Shown: positions 20,391-28,189 of the stretch, piece by piece
Position numbering within the stretch: position 1 is the stretch's first letter
Layout of the letters: each line of letters opens with the position of its first letter
Assembly (NCBI RefSeq): GCF_900091605.1
Contig: NZ_FMCQ01000009.1
Coordinates: forward strand, 62,001 to 126,000
Source of the DNA: Micromonospora tulbaghiae
GTDB lineage: Bacteria > Actinomycetota > Actinomycetes > Mycobacteriales > Micromonosporaceae
DNA length: 64,000 nt
Direction of reading: 5' to 3'
Notes under the pieces: model-generated
Database searches by the model: none
What the model was told of the DNA's origin: nothing
Seen by the model: the letters and a program-made list of their open reading frames with translations, nothing else
Translations under genes and position numbers: made by a program

Positions 20391-21953
20391 TCAGCGGGAG
20401 TGGTAGTTGGGCGCCTCGACGGTCATCTGGATGTCGTGCGGGTGGCTCTCCTTGAGCCCGGCCGCGGTGATCCGGATGAGCTGGCCACGCCGGTGCAGCT
20501 CCGGGATGCTCTCCGCGCCCACGTACCCCATCGCGGCGCGCAGCCCGCCGGTGAGCTGGTGGGCGACCGCGGACAGCGGCCCCCGGTAGGGCACCTGGCC
20601 CTCGACGCCCTCCGGGACCAGCTTGTCCTCGGCGAGCACGTCCTGCTGGAAGTAGCGGTCCTTGGAGTAGGACTTGCCCTGGCCGCGCGACTGCATGGCG
20701 CCGAGCGAGCCCATCCCCCGGTACGCCTTGTACTGCTTGCCGTTGATGAAGATCAGCTCGCCGGGGCTCTCCTCGCAGCCGGCCAGCAGGCTGCCGAGCA
20801 TCACCGTGTCGGCACCGGCCACCAGGGCCTTGGCGATGTCGCCGGAGTATTGAATGCCGCCGTCACCGATCACCGGCACGCCGGCCGGGCGGGCGGCGCG
20901 GGCCGCCTCCATGATCGCGGTGATCTGCGGTACGCCCACGCCGGCCACGATCCGGGTGGTGCAGATGGCGCCCGGGCCGACACCCACCTTCACGCCGTCC
21001 GCGCCGGCCTCGACGAGCGCCTTCGCCCCGGCGTACGTGGCGATGTTGCCGCCCACGATGTCGATGCTGACGTCCCGCTTGAGCCGGGCCACCATCTCCA
21101 GCACGGCCCGCTGGTGACCGTGCGCGGTGTCCACGATGACGACGTCCACCCCGGCGTCGACGAGCGCGCGGGCCCGCTTGTAGCCGTCCTCGCCCACGCC
21201 GACCGCGGCGGCGACCCGGAGCCGGCCCGCGTCGTCCTTGGTGGCGTTCGGGTACTGCTCGCTCTTGGTGAAGTCCTTCACCGTGATCAGGCCGCGCAGC
21301 TTGCCGCCCGCGTCCACGATCGGCAGCTTCTCGATCTTGTGCTGGCGCAGCAGGCCGAGCGCGTCGTCCTTGCTCACGCCGACCGGCGCGGTGATCAGCG
21401 GGGTGCGGGTCATGATCTCGCGCACCGGCGTGGCCGGGTCGGAGACGAACCGCATGTCGCGGTTGGTGACGATGCCGACCAGCTGGCCCTGCCCGTCCAC
21501 CACCGGCACGCCGGAGATGCGGTAACGCCCGCAGAGCGCGTCGACCTCGCGCAGCGTGTCCTCCGGGCTGGCGGTCACCGGGTTGGTGATCATGCCGGAC
21601 TCGGAGCGCTTCACCAGATCGACCTGGAGCGCCTGGTCCTCGACGGAGAGGTTGCGGTGCAGCACGCCGATGCCGCCCTGGCGGGCCATGGCGATCGCCA
21701 TCCGCCCCTCGGTGACCGTGTCCATCGCGCTGGACAGCAGCGGCACGGTCAGCTCGATGTTGCGGGTGAGGCGGGTGCGGGTGTTGACGCGGCTGGGCAC
21801 GACGTCCGACTCGCCCGGCTGGAGCAGCACGTCGTCGAAGGTCAGCCCGAGCGGCACCACCCGGGCCGAACCGGCCGGCAGCTCGGGCAGATGGCCACCC
21901 AGCTCCCCGCCGTCGGTGCCGGCCGGGATCTCGGTGCTGGGCGAATTCTCCAC
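20391..21953 (-). CDS. guaB: IMP dehydrogenase
   Basis: Oxidises IMP to XMP with NAD+, the first step towards GMP. The 520-residue protein has the N-terminal barrel strand LTFDDVLLQPGESDV, two CBS domains (about 110-230: RYRISGVPVVDGQGQLVGIVTNRD; IEKLPIVDAGGKLRGLITVKD), the catalytic-Cys loop GVGPGAICTTRIVAGVG, the phosphate loop GADTVMLGSLLAG and the flap region with RYFQQDV. Of normal length. An inner start would lie shortly before VVPLGLTFDDV. It heads the guaB-guaB3 operon. Confidence 0.97.
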   Translation of the reverse strand: MENSPSTEIPAGTDGGELGGHLPELPAGSARVVPLGLTFDDVLLQPGESDVVPSRVNTRTRLTRNIELTVPLLSSAMDTVTEGRMAIAMARQGGIGVLHRNLSVEDQALQVDLVKRSESGMITNPVTASPEDTLREVDALCGRYRISGVPVVDGQGQLVGIVTNRDMRFVSDPATPVREIMTRTPLITAPVGVSKDDALGLLRQHKIEKLPIVDAGGKLRGLITVKDFTKSEQYPNATKDDAGRLRVAAAVGVGEDGYKRARALVDAGVDVVIVDTAHGHQRAVLEMVARLKRDVSIDIVGGNIATYAGAKALVEAGADGVKVGVGPGAICTTRIVAGVGVPQITAIMEAARAARPAGVPVIGDGGIQYSGDIAKALVAGADTVMLGSLLAGCEESPGELIFINGKQYKAYRGMGSLGAMQSRGQGKSYSKDRYFQQDVLAEDKLVPEGVEGQVPYRGPLSAVAHQLTGGLRAAMGYVGAESIPELHRRGQLIRITAAGLKESHPHDIQMTVEAPNYHSR

Positions 21954-22150
21954 GATTGCTCCCCTGAGCTGGTCGATCGGGCTGCAGCGAGGCGGCGCGC
22001 GGGGGCACCGGCAGGCGCCTGGTGACGGCGCGTCGCCTCATCGTACCCACTGGCCCGTCCCGGCCCGGGCAGCGGCGGGCCCGAGGGTAGGCCGGGCCAC
22101 AGCACGGGCTGGGGCGGGCTTTCCGGCGGCTCGGGGTCTACGGTGAGGGG

Positions 22151-22555
22151 GTGCACGACGAGCCCATCGACCCGTTCAACGGCGACCCGGCCGATCCGGC
22201 TGCCGGCCTGCACGACCCCGGCGACGACGACGCGCTCGACCCGCTGACCGAGGTCGAGCGCCAGGACGTCCTGGAGGATCTCGCCGACCTGGAGATCTAC
22301 CAGGCGTTGCTCCAGCCGATCGGCGTGCGCGGCCTGGTGATCGAGTGCGAGGACTGCCGCGAGCCGCACTACTTCGACTGGGACCTGCTCCGCGGCAACC
22401 TGCGTCACCTGCTCAACTCGGGGCGTCCCCGGGTGCACGAGCCGGCCTACGACCCCGACCCGGACCACTACGTGAGCTGGGACTACGCCCGCGGCTACGC
22501 CGACGGCGTGCACGACACGCTCACCGAGGGCACCGACGACTCCGCCCCGGAGTGA
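22151..22555 (+). CDS. DUF5319 family protein
   Basis: A 134-residue acidic protein, starting GTG 22151 with a GAGGGG just before it. It fits the actinobacterial DUF5319 family (Rv3412-like), whose conserved core is visible as LTEVERQDVLEDLADLEIYQALLQP and GLVIECEDCREPHYFDWDLLRGNL. The CEDC pair may bind a metal. The C-terminus is rich in Asp, Tyr and Trp (DPDPDHYVSWDYARGYADG). The function of the family is unknown. In M. tuberculosis the homologue is also next to guaB, which supports the assignment. Confidence 0.88.
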   Translation: MHDEPIDPFNGDPADPAAGLHDPGDDDALDPLTEVERQDVLEDLADLEIYQALLQPIGVRGLVIECEDCREPHYFDWDLLRGNLRHLLNSGRPRVHEPAYDPDPDHYVSWDYARGYADGVHDTLTEGTDDSAPE

Positions 22556-22567
22556 CTCCCGCCCGGG

Positions 22568-23386
22568 TCAGGCGACCAGGCCCGCCCGGAATCCGGCCGC
22601 CACGGCGTGCGCCCGGTCGCGCGCGCCGAGCTTGCGGAACAGCCGCCGGGCGTGCGTCTTGACCGTGTCCTCGGACACGAACAGCTCCCGCCCGATCTCC
22701 GCGTTGCTCTTGCCCTCGGCCATGCCGAGCAGCACCTGAAGCTCCCGCTCGGTCAGCCCGATCGCGCTGCGCGGCGTCCGCGCCGGCCGCTGGGCCGTAC
22801 CGGGCCGGGGCGCCTCCGCGCCGTCGGCCGCCGCCGGGTCGTCCGGGTCCTCACCCCGCTGCACCGGCACCACTGTGGGCAGGCCCGCGGCATCCACCGG
22901 CGCTGTCGCCGGCCAGCCGGGCCCACCCTGGGTACGCCCCGGCGCCGCCGACCGGGTCGGCCCGCCCACCGCCGCCGCGTCCCGAGCGGTGTCCGCCACC
23001 CGGTGCCTGTTGCTCCGGCCGGGGGCGGAGAGCAGCAGCAGCGCCTTGGCGACCGCGCTGGTCAGGTCGTGGTCGGCGTTCTGGATCAGGCCGCGCGCCC
23101 CGGCGCTGATGGTGGCCGCCGCCGACTCCGACTCCTCGGCGCCGAGCAGCAGCACCGCCGCCTGCGGGGCGCGAGCGAGCACCCGCCGGACGAAGCCGGC
23201 GCTGTCCGGGCGGGTCAGCGCGGTGTCGGCGAGCACCACGTCCACCGGACGCTCGGCGAGCCGCAACATCACCTCCGGATCGGAGACGGCCGTCCGGACG
23301 ACGCCGGACAGCCCGAGCCGCGCCGCCGCGGAGGTCAGATGCTGGGCCGCCAATGGTGTCCGAACGCACACAAGAACACTACGCAC
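22568..23386 (-). CDS. BldM-like atypical response regulator (LuxR-type DNA-binding)
   Basis: A 272-residue regulator. The C-terminal helix-turn-helix (about 208-270: LTERELQVLLGMAEGKSNAEIGRELFVSEDTVKTHARRLFRKLGARDRAHAV) closely resembles BldM, the Streptomyces sporulation regulator, and its divergent partner is a WhiD-like gene as at the bldM-whiD locus. The receiver half (1-125) is degenerate: the usual acidic pair after beta-1 is replaced (VCVRTPLA), though an Asp remains in VVLADTAL. A Pro/Ala/Arg-rich linker of about 80 residues separates the halves. It is therefore probably not regulated by ordinary phosphorylation. GTG 23386 has GGAG upstream. Confidence 0.85.
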   Translation of the reverse strand: MRSVLVCVRTPLAAQHLTSAAARLGLSGVVRTAVSDPEVMLRLAERPVDVVLADTALTRPDSAGFVRRVLARAPQAAVLLLGAEESESAAATISAGARGLIQNADHDLTSAVAKALLLLSAPGRSNRHRVADTARDAAAVGGPTRSAAPGRTQGGPGWPATAPVDAAGLPTVVPVQRGEDPDDPAAADGAEAPRPGTAQRPARTPRSAIGLTERELQVLLGMAEGKSNAEIGRELFVSEDTVKTHARRLFRKLGARDRAHAVAAGFRAGLVA

Positions 23387-23508
23387 GGTGGTCTCCTCTC
23401 CGACTCAGAGCAGACCATGCGGAGGTGGGCTCGGGAGGGGGTTCCGGGCAATCATCCGAACTTTTCCGACAGATGGGGCATATGCCGCCGAGTGTCCGAG
23501 GTTTTCGA

Positions 23509-23522
23509 TCACAGATGTGTGA
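23509..23522. promoter_or_regulatory. Inverted repeat TCACA-n4-TGTGA between bldM-like and whiD-like genes
   Basis: A perfect 5-bp inverted repeat lies almost exactly midway in the 252-base divergent gap. Developmental genes of this type are controlled by regulators that bind palindromes (BldD and others), but this sequence does not match the BldD consensus well. It is offered as a candidate operator only. Confidence 0.35.
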
Positions 23523-23638
23523 GGCGCGGACCGCTCGGGTACCGAGGGGTTCATCCGGAACCGGCATCCCGCGCGGACCGCCGCCCGGTAGCTGGCAACG
23601 AACATTCTCCGCGGTGCCGCGCGGGAGGAGGGGTGCTG

Positions 23639-24022
23639 ATGTCGAACGTACGTAGGCTGCCTGGACCGATCGACGAGCTCTGGGACTGGCAGCGGCTCGG
23701 AGCCTGCCGTGGCCGCGACAGCGCGCAGTTCTTCCACCCGGACGGTGAGCGCGGCTCCTCCCGGCTGCGCCGCGAGATGGGCGCCAAGTCCGTCTGCCGC
23801 GCCTGCCCGGTACGCGCCGAGTGCGCCGCGCACGCGCTCTCCGTGCGCGAGCCGTACGGCGTCTGGGGCGGCTTCAGCGAGTCCGAGCGGCTGCGGCTGC
23901 TCGCGCTCGGCTGGGAGGACCTGGCCGACCGCCGGCAGACCCGGGTGGACATCGCCCGGCTGGAGACCCGCCTCGGCCGGCCGCACAACACCGCCGTGCC
24001 GGACCAGCGCAAGGTCGCCTGA
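23639..24022 (+). CDS. WhiB-family transcription factor (WhiD/WhiB3-like)
   Basis: A 127-residue Wbl protein carrying a [4Fe-4S] cluster that senses redox or NO and works with the principal sigma factor. The four cluster ligands are Cys23, Cys53, Cys56 and Cys62 (C-x29-C-x2-C-x5-C), followed by the beta-turn G74-V-W-G-G78 and a basic tail (RQTRVDIARLETRLGR). ATG 23639 has GGGAGGAGGGG upstream. The divergent BldM-like gene and nearby groEL/guaB match the places of whiD in Streptomyces and whiB3 in mycobacteria, so a role in sporulation or redox control is likely. Confidence 0.93.
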   Translation: MSNVRRLPGPIDELWDWQRLGACRGRDSAQFFHPDGERGSSRLRREMGAKSVCRACPVRAECAAHALSVREPYGVWGGFSESERLRLLALGWEDLADRRQTRVDIARLETRLGRPHNTAVPDQRKVA

Positions 24023-24040
24023 CCCGGTCCACTGATCTCC

Positions 24041-24073
24041 GACGCCGCGCCCCGACCCTCGGGGCGCGGCGTC
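24041..24073. terminator. Hairpin between convergent whiD-like and molybdo-oxidoreductase genes
   Basis: GACGCCGCGCCCC and GGGGCGCGGCGTC form a perfect 13-bp stem with a 7-base loop. It sits between two convergent stop codons and can end both transcripts. No U tract. Confidence 0.8.
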
Positions 24074-24099
24074 GTCACGTCGCACCCCGGGTCGGCGGG

Positions 24100-25782
24100 T
24101 CAGCCGACTGTGACCCGCACCGTGTGCCAGCCGGTCGCGCCGTCGGGGGCGACCGGGGCGCGCTGTTCCGTCTGCGTCTCGCCCGTCGTGTCGGTCGCCC
24201 GGACCTGGAGCGTGTGCTCGCCCGGCGTCGCGTCCCACCGCCAGGACCACTGAACCCAGGTGTCAGCCGACACCGCCGGGGCCGGCGTCGCCTCCTGCCA
24301 GGGGCCGCCGTCGACGCGTACCTCGACGCGGCGGATGCCACGATGCTGCGCCCACGCCACACCCGCCACCGTCACCGGGCCGGCGGCCGGGCGGCTGCGA
24401 GGCCGGGGCGTGTCGATCCGGGACTGCGTCTTGATCGGTCCCTGCGCGGACCAGCCGCGCGGCACCCAGTACGCGTCGAAGTCGGCGAAGCTCGTCAGCT
24501 CCAGCTCGGTGAGCCACTTGCAGGCCGACACGTACCCGTAGAGGCCGGGCACCACCATCCGCACCGGGAAGCCGTGCTGGATCGGCAGCGGCTCGCCGTT
24601 CATGCCGACCGCGAGCAGCGCGTCCCGCCCGTCGCGCAGCACCGAGGTGGGCGTACCGCAGGTCCAGCCGTCGACCGCGCGGCCGACCACCTGGTCCGCG
24701 CCGTCCTCCGGTCCGGCCTCGTCCAGCAGCTCCTTGATCGGCACGCCGAGCCAGCGGGCGTTGCCGATCAGGTCGCCGCCCACCTCGTTGGAGACGCAGG
24801 CGAGCGTCACGTACCGCTCGACCATCGGGCGGGCCAGCAGGTCGTCGAAGCTCAGCTCGATCGGGTTGCGCACCCGCCCGTGGATGCGCAGCCGCCAGGT
24901 CGCCGGGTCCACCTGCGGCACCACGAGCGCGGTGTCGATCCGGTAGAACTCCCGGTTCGGCGTGACGTACGGCGCGAGCCGGGGCAGCGACAGGTCCGCT
25001 CCGGCCGGCACCTGCGGTGCGGGCGCGGCCGGGGCGGGCAGCGTCACCGCCTCCCGGGCCGCTGACACGCCACGCCGGCCGGCCAGCCAGTGCCCGCCCA
25101 GCCCGGCCACCGCCGCCGCGCCGGTCAGCAGGCCGGCGCCACGCAGGAAACGCCGCCGCGACTCCGCGTCGTCGTCGTGCCGGACCGGCTCCCAGCCGCC
25201 GGGGCTCTCCCCCTCGCGGGCAAGCGCGGCGACCGCCGGGGGCGGGGCGGACGGCTGCGTGGCGCGAGGTGCCCGATCGCCGCCTGCCGGGTCGGTCCCG
25301 CCGCGCTCGGCCGGATCGGTCCCGGCCCGCTCCCGGCGTCCCGGATCAGGGCTCAGTGGTCCGGCCACGAAGGCCCGGAGCGTCAGCGCGCCGAGCCCGC
25401 CGCCGACCAGGGAGGGCAGCGCGTCGAACGCGTTCGCGCCGGCCCGGGTCAGCGCGGCGGCGACGCCGAGCGCTGTGAACGCGGCGATGCCGGCCAGGCC
25501 GACCACCAGCCGCCGGGCCGCCGCCAGGCCGAGCAGCGCCCCGAACGCGGCCAGCAGCAGCGCCGTCCCGACCAGCAGGGCGACCTTGTCGTACGTGCCG
25601 AAGACGTCGATGGCGAACTGCTTGAGCGGCTCGGGGACCAGGTCGACGACGAGTCCGCCGACGGCGACGAGCGGAGCGGACCGGGGACCGGTCAGGACCG
25701 CCACGGGTTCGGCGGTGCCGAGTGCCACCACGGTGGCGACGACACCGGCCGTCGCCGCGCGGCGGCGGGAGAGGGTGCTCAC
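24100..25782 (-). CDS. Membrane-anchored molybdopterin oxidoreductase of the sulfite oxidase family
   Basis: A 560-residue protein. Residues 1-145 hold four to five membrane helices; a Pro-rich linker follows. A Tat-like motif at about 208-216 (SRRRFLRGAG followed by a hydrophobic stretch) precedes the catalytic part. The molybdopterin domain (about 260-430) has the Mo-binding Cys in VTLACVSNEVGGDLIGNARWLG and the segment GFPVRMVVPGLYGYVSACKW. The C-terminal Mo-co dimerisation domain (about 445-558) has VRVDGGPWQEA and WRWDATPGEHTLQVRATD. It probably oxidises or reduces a small substrate outside the membrane; which one is unknown. GTG 25782 was chosen because the frame upstream lacks coding character. 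Confidence 0.87.
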   Translation of the reverse strand: MSTLSRRRAATAGVVATVVALGTAEPVAVLTGPRSAPLVAVGGLVVDLVPEPLKQFAIDVFGTYDKVALLVGTALLLAAFGALLGLAAARRLVVGLAGIAAFTALGVAAALTRAGANAFDALPSLVGGGLGALTLRAFVAGPLSPDPGRRERAGTDPAERGGTDPAGGDRAPRATQPSAPPPAVAALAREGESPGGWEPVRHDDDAESRRRFLRGAGLLTGAAAVAGLGGHWLAGRRGVSAAREAVTLPAPAAPAPQVPAGADLSLPRLAPYVTPNREFYRIDTALVVPQVDPATWRLRIHGRVRNPIELSFDDLLARPMVERYVTLACVSNEVGGDLIGNARWLGVPIKELLDEAGPEDGADQVVGRAVDGWTCGTPTSVLRDGRDALLAVGMNGEPLPIQHGFPVRMVVPGLYGYVSACKWLTELELTSFADFDAYWVPRGWSAQGPIKTQSRIDTPRPRSRPAAGPVTVAGVAWAQHRGIRRVEVRVDGGPWQEATPAPAVSADTWVQWSWRWDATPGEHTLQVRATDTTGETQTEQRAPVAPDGATGWHTVRVTVG

Positions 25783-25850
25783 GGCGTCCAGTCTGGTCGA
25801 CCCGCCGGGCCGGCTGCCAATGTCGTCAGCGTTCCGTAAGCAGATACGCG

Positions 25851-25885
25851 TCGGGGCACACCACCTGGTCGGCGGTGTGCCCCGA
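25851..25885 (-). terminator. Terminator after groEL
   Basis: TCGGGGCACACC and GGTGTGCCCCGA form a perfect 12-bp stem around an 11-base loop, 22 bases past the groEL stop codon. Confidence 0.8.
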
Positions 25886-25906
25886 CGTCGGGACGTACTC
25901 CTCGGG

Positions 25907-27550
25907 TCAGAAGCCCGGGCCGTGCTGGTGGCCGTGGCCGTGCGAGTGGCCGTGCCCACCGGCGGCGGGCTCCGGCTCGGCCGGCTTCTCCACCACGAGG
26001 CTCTCGGTGGTGAGCAGCAGGCCGGCGATCGAGGCGGCGTTGCTGACCGCGTTGCGGGTCACCTTCACCGGGTCGATGATGCCGGACTTGGCCAGGTCGA
26101 CGTACTCGCCGGTGGCGGCGTCGAGGCCGTGGCCCCAGTCCTGGGCGACGACCTTCTGCACCACCACGTAGCCGTCGTGGCCGGCGTTCTGGGCGATCCA
26201 GCGCAGCGGCTCGACGAGCGCCTTGCGCACGATCGAGACGCCGACCTTCTCCTCACCGGTGAAGCCCAGGTCGTCGTCGAGCACCGGCAGGATCTGGGCC
26301 AGGGCGGCGCCGCCACCCGGGACCGTACCCTCCTCGACCGCGGCCTTGGTCGCGGCGATGGCGTCCTCGATGCGGTGCTTGCGCTCCTTCATCTCGACCT
26401 CGGTGGCCGCGCCGACCTTGATCACGGCGATGCCGCCGGAGAGCTTCGCCAGCCGCTCGGCCAGCTTCTCCCGGTCCCACTCGGAGTCGGAGGCCTCGAT
26501 CTCCTTGCGGATCTGCGCGACCCGGTCGGCGACCTCGGAGGCCTGCCCGCCACCGTCGACGACCGTGGTGTTCTCCTTGTCGACCACGACGCGGCGGGCG
26601 GTGCCCAGCACCTCCAGGCCCACCTGGTCGAGCTTGTAGCCCAGCTCCGGGGCGACCAGCTCGGCGCCGGTCAGGATCGCCATGTCCTGGAGCATCGCCT
26701 TGCGGCGGTCGCCGAAGCCGGGGGCCTTGACGGCGCAGACCTTGACGGTCTTGCGGAGCGCGTTGACCACCAGCGTGGACAGGGCCTGCCCCTCGACGTC
26801 CTCGGCGACGATGAGCAGCGGCTTGTTGTTCTGGAGAACCTTCTCCAGCAGCGGCAGCAGCTCCTCGATCGCCGAGATCTTCTGGGTGGTGATCAGGATG
26901 TACGGGTCCTCCAGGACCGCCTCCTGCGCCTCCAGGTCGGTGACGAAGTTCGGCGAGATGAAGCCCTTGTCGAACTGGAGGCCCTCGGTCACCTCCAGCT
27001 CGGTGGTGAGCGCGGAGCCCTCCTCGACGGTGATGACGCCGTCGCGGCCGACCTTCTCCATCGCCTCGGCGATCAGCTCGCCGATGGCGGCGTCCTGCGC
27101 GGAGACGGTCGCGACGTGCGCGATCGACTCCTTGCCGGCGACCTCGACGGCCTTGCCGAGCAGCGCCTCGGAGACCTTGGCGGCCGCCGCGTCGATGCCC
27201 CGCTTCAGGCCGGTCGGGTTGGTGCCGGCGGCCACGTTGCGCAGGCCCTCGCGGACCATGGCCTGGGCCAGCACGGTGGCGGTGGTGGTCCCGTCGCCGG
27301 CGACGTCGTTGGTCTTGGTCGCCACCTCCTTGACCAGCTGCGCGCCGAGGTTCTCGTACGGGTTGGTGAGCTCGATCTCCTTGGCGATGGTCACGCCGTC
27401 GTTGGTGATCGTGGGCGCACCGAACTTCTTGTCCAGGACGACGTTGCGCCCGCGCGGGCCGAGGGTGACCTTGACCGCGTCCGCGAGGGCGTTGACACCG
27501 TGCTCGAGCAGGTGCCGGGCGTCGTCCGAGAAGCTGAGGATCTTCGCCAT
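25907..27550 (-). CDS. groEL: 60-kDa chaperonin with His-rich C-terminus (GroEL1-type)
   Basis: ATP-dependent protein-folding chaperonin, 547 residues. Seen are LADAVKVTLGPRGRNVVLDKKFGAPTITNDGVTIAKEIEL, the ATP-binding GDGTTTATVLAQAM and the C-terminal equatorial domain. The tail ends in a His/Gly run (GGHGHSHGHGHQHGPGF) in place of the GGM repeats of E. coli GroEL. Such tails mark the groES-linked GroEL1 copy of actinobacteria, which usually have a second groEL elsewhere. It is the second gene of the groES-groEL operon, with GAAGGGAT before ATG 27550. Confidence 0.97.
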   Translation of the reverse strand: MAKILSFSDDARHLLEHGVNALADAVKVTLGPRGRNVVLDKKFGAPTITNDGVTIAKEIELTNPYENLGAQLVKEVATKTNDVAGDGTTTATVLAQAMVREGLRNVAAGTNPTGLKRGIDAAAAKVSEALLGKAVEVAGKESIAHVATVSAQDAAIGELIAEAMEKVGRDGVITVEEGSALTTELEVTEGLQFDKGFISPNFVTDLEAQEAVLEDPYILITTQKISAIEELLPLLEKVLQNNKPLLIVAEDVEGQALSTLVVNALRKTVKVCAVKAPGFGDRRKAMLQDMAILTGAELVAPELGYKLDQVGLEVLGTARRVVVDKENTTVVDGGGQASEVADRVAQIRKEIEASDSEWDREKLAERLAKLSGGIAVIKVGAATEVEMKERKHRIEDAIAATKAAVEEGTVPGGGAALAQILPVLDDDLGFTGEEKVGVSIVRKALVEPLRWIAQNAGHDGYVVVQKVVAQDWGHGLDAATGEYVDLAKSGIIDPVKVTRNAVSNAASIAGLLLTTESLVVEKPAEPEPAAGGHGHSHGHGHQHGPGF

Positions 27551-27570
27551 CAGTATCCCTTCGAAGCGAC

Positions 27571-27604
27571 GTTGCCCCGGCCCGGCGAGCCGGACCGGGG
27601 CAAC
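27571..27604 (-). terminator. Hairpin between groES and groEL
   Basis: GTTGCCCCGG and CCGGGGCAAC form a perfect 10-bp stem in the 70-base gap between groES and groEL, with a second small stem in the loop. It may partly stop transcription or mark mRNA processing, which would give more groES than groEL. Confidence 0.55.
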
Positions 27605-27620
27605 GACACTGATCGGTTGC

Positions 27621-27935
27621 TTACTTCTCGATGACCGCGAGGACGTCGCGGGCGGAGAGCACCAGGTACTCCTCGCCGGCGTACTTGACCTCGGTGCCGC
27701 CGTACTTCGAGTAGAGGACGGTGTCGCCGACCTTCACGTCGATCGGCACGCGGTTGCCCTTGTCGTCGATCCGGCCCGGGCCCACAGCGAGGACGGTGCC
27801 CTCCTGCGGCTTCTCCTTGGCGGTGTCGGGGATCACGATGCCCGAGGCGGTGGTGGTCTCGGCCTCGTTCGCCTGGACCACGATGCGGTCCTCGAGCGGC
27901 TTGATCGCAACCTTGGTCGCGGTAGTCACGGGCAT
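27621..27935 (-). CDS. groES: 10-kDa co-chaperonin
   Basis: Heptameric lid of the GroEL folding chamber. The 104-residue protein has KPLEDRIVVQANEAETTTASGIVIPDTAKEKPQ (mobile loop), GRIDDKGNRVPIDVKVGD and the C-terminal YLVLSARDVLAVIE. ATG 27935 follows GGGAGGG by a single base; GTG 27929 two codons later has a better spacing of seven bases and may be the true start (102 residues). Two CIRCE operators and a promoter lie 135-206 bases upstream, so expression is repressed by HrcA and induced by heat. Confidence 0.96.
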   Translation of the reverse strand: MPVTTATKVAIKPLEDRIVVQANEAETTTASGIVIPDTAKEKPQEGTVLAVGPGRIDDKGNRVPIDVKVGDTVLYSKYGGTEVKYAGEEYLVLSARDVLAVIEK

Positions 27936-28069
27936 ACCCTCCCGGGTACTTGGTGTCGTTGCCGGCCGGCACGCCGACCAGCGTCAATCTGCCACATGCC
28001 ACCGGGCGGGGCCGTCGTCGCGGGTGCCGGTCCGCCTGGCGCTCAACCCCCGGGCACGAGGCTCGGGTG

Positions 28070-28096
28070 TTGGCACCCTCAGGGTGAGAGTGCTAA
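28070..28096 (-). promoter_or_regulatory. CIRCE element 2 (HrcA operator), downstream copy
   Basis: Read on the minus strand: TTAGCACTC, nine bases, GGGTGCCAA. This matches the CIRCE consensus TTAGCACTC-n9-GAGTGCTAA perfectly in the left arm and at six of nine positions in the right. It covers the region just after the predicted transcription start of groES. Confidence 0.85.
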
Positions 28097-28100
28097 TCGC

Positions 28101-28129
28101 AGGTTATTCCTCGGCTAGCACTCCGTCAA
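28101..28129 (-). promoter_or_regulatory. groES-groEL promoter
   Basis: On the minus strand TTGACG (28129-28124) and TAACCT (28106-28101) are separated by exactly 17 bases, a good vegetative-sigma promoter. The -35 box lies in the spacer of the upstream CIRCE element and the -10 box between the two elements, so HrcA binding would block it. Confidence 0.75.
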
Positions 28130-28141
28130 GGAGAGTGCCAA
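28115..28141 (-). promoter_or_regulatory. CIRCE element 1 (HrcA operator), upstream copy
   Basis: On the minus strand: TTGGCACTC, nine bases, GAGTGCTAG, matching CIRCE at eight of nine positions in each arm. It overlaps the -35 box of the groES promoter. Confidence 0.88.
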
Positions 28142-28189
28142 CGCGTCGCCCTCCGTGTCGCGCCGGAACCGGGCCGGGAGAATGAGCGC

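Noticed and set aside
19227..22025. 932-codon open frame on the + strand over guaB3 and guaB
   Set aside because: Antisense shadow of two clearly identified enzymes; no ribosome site or domain.
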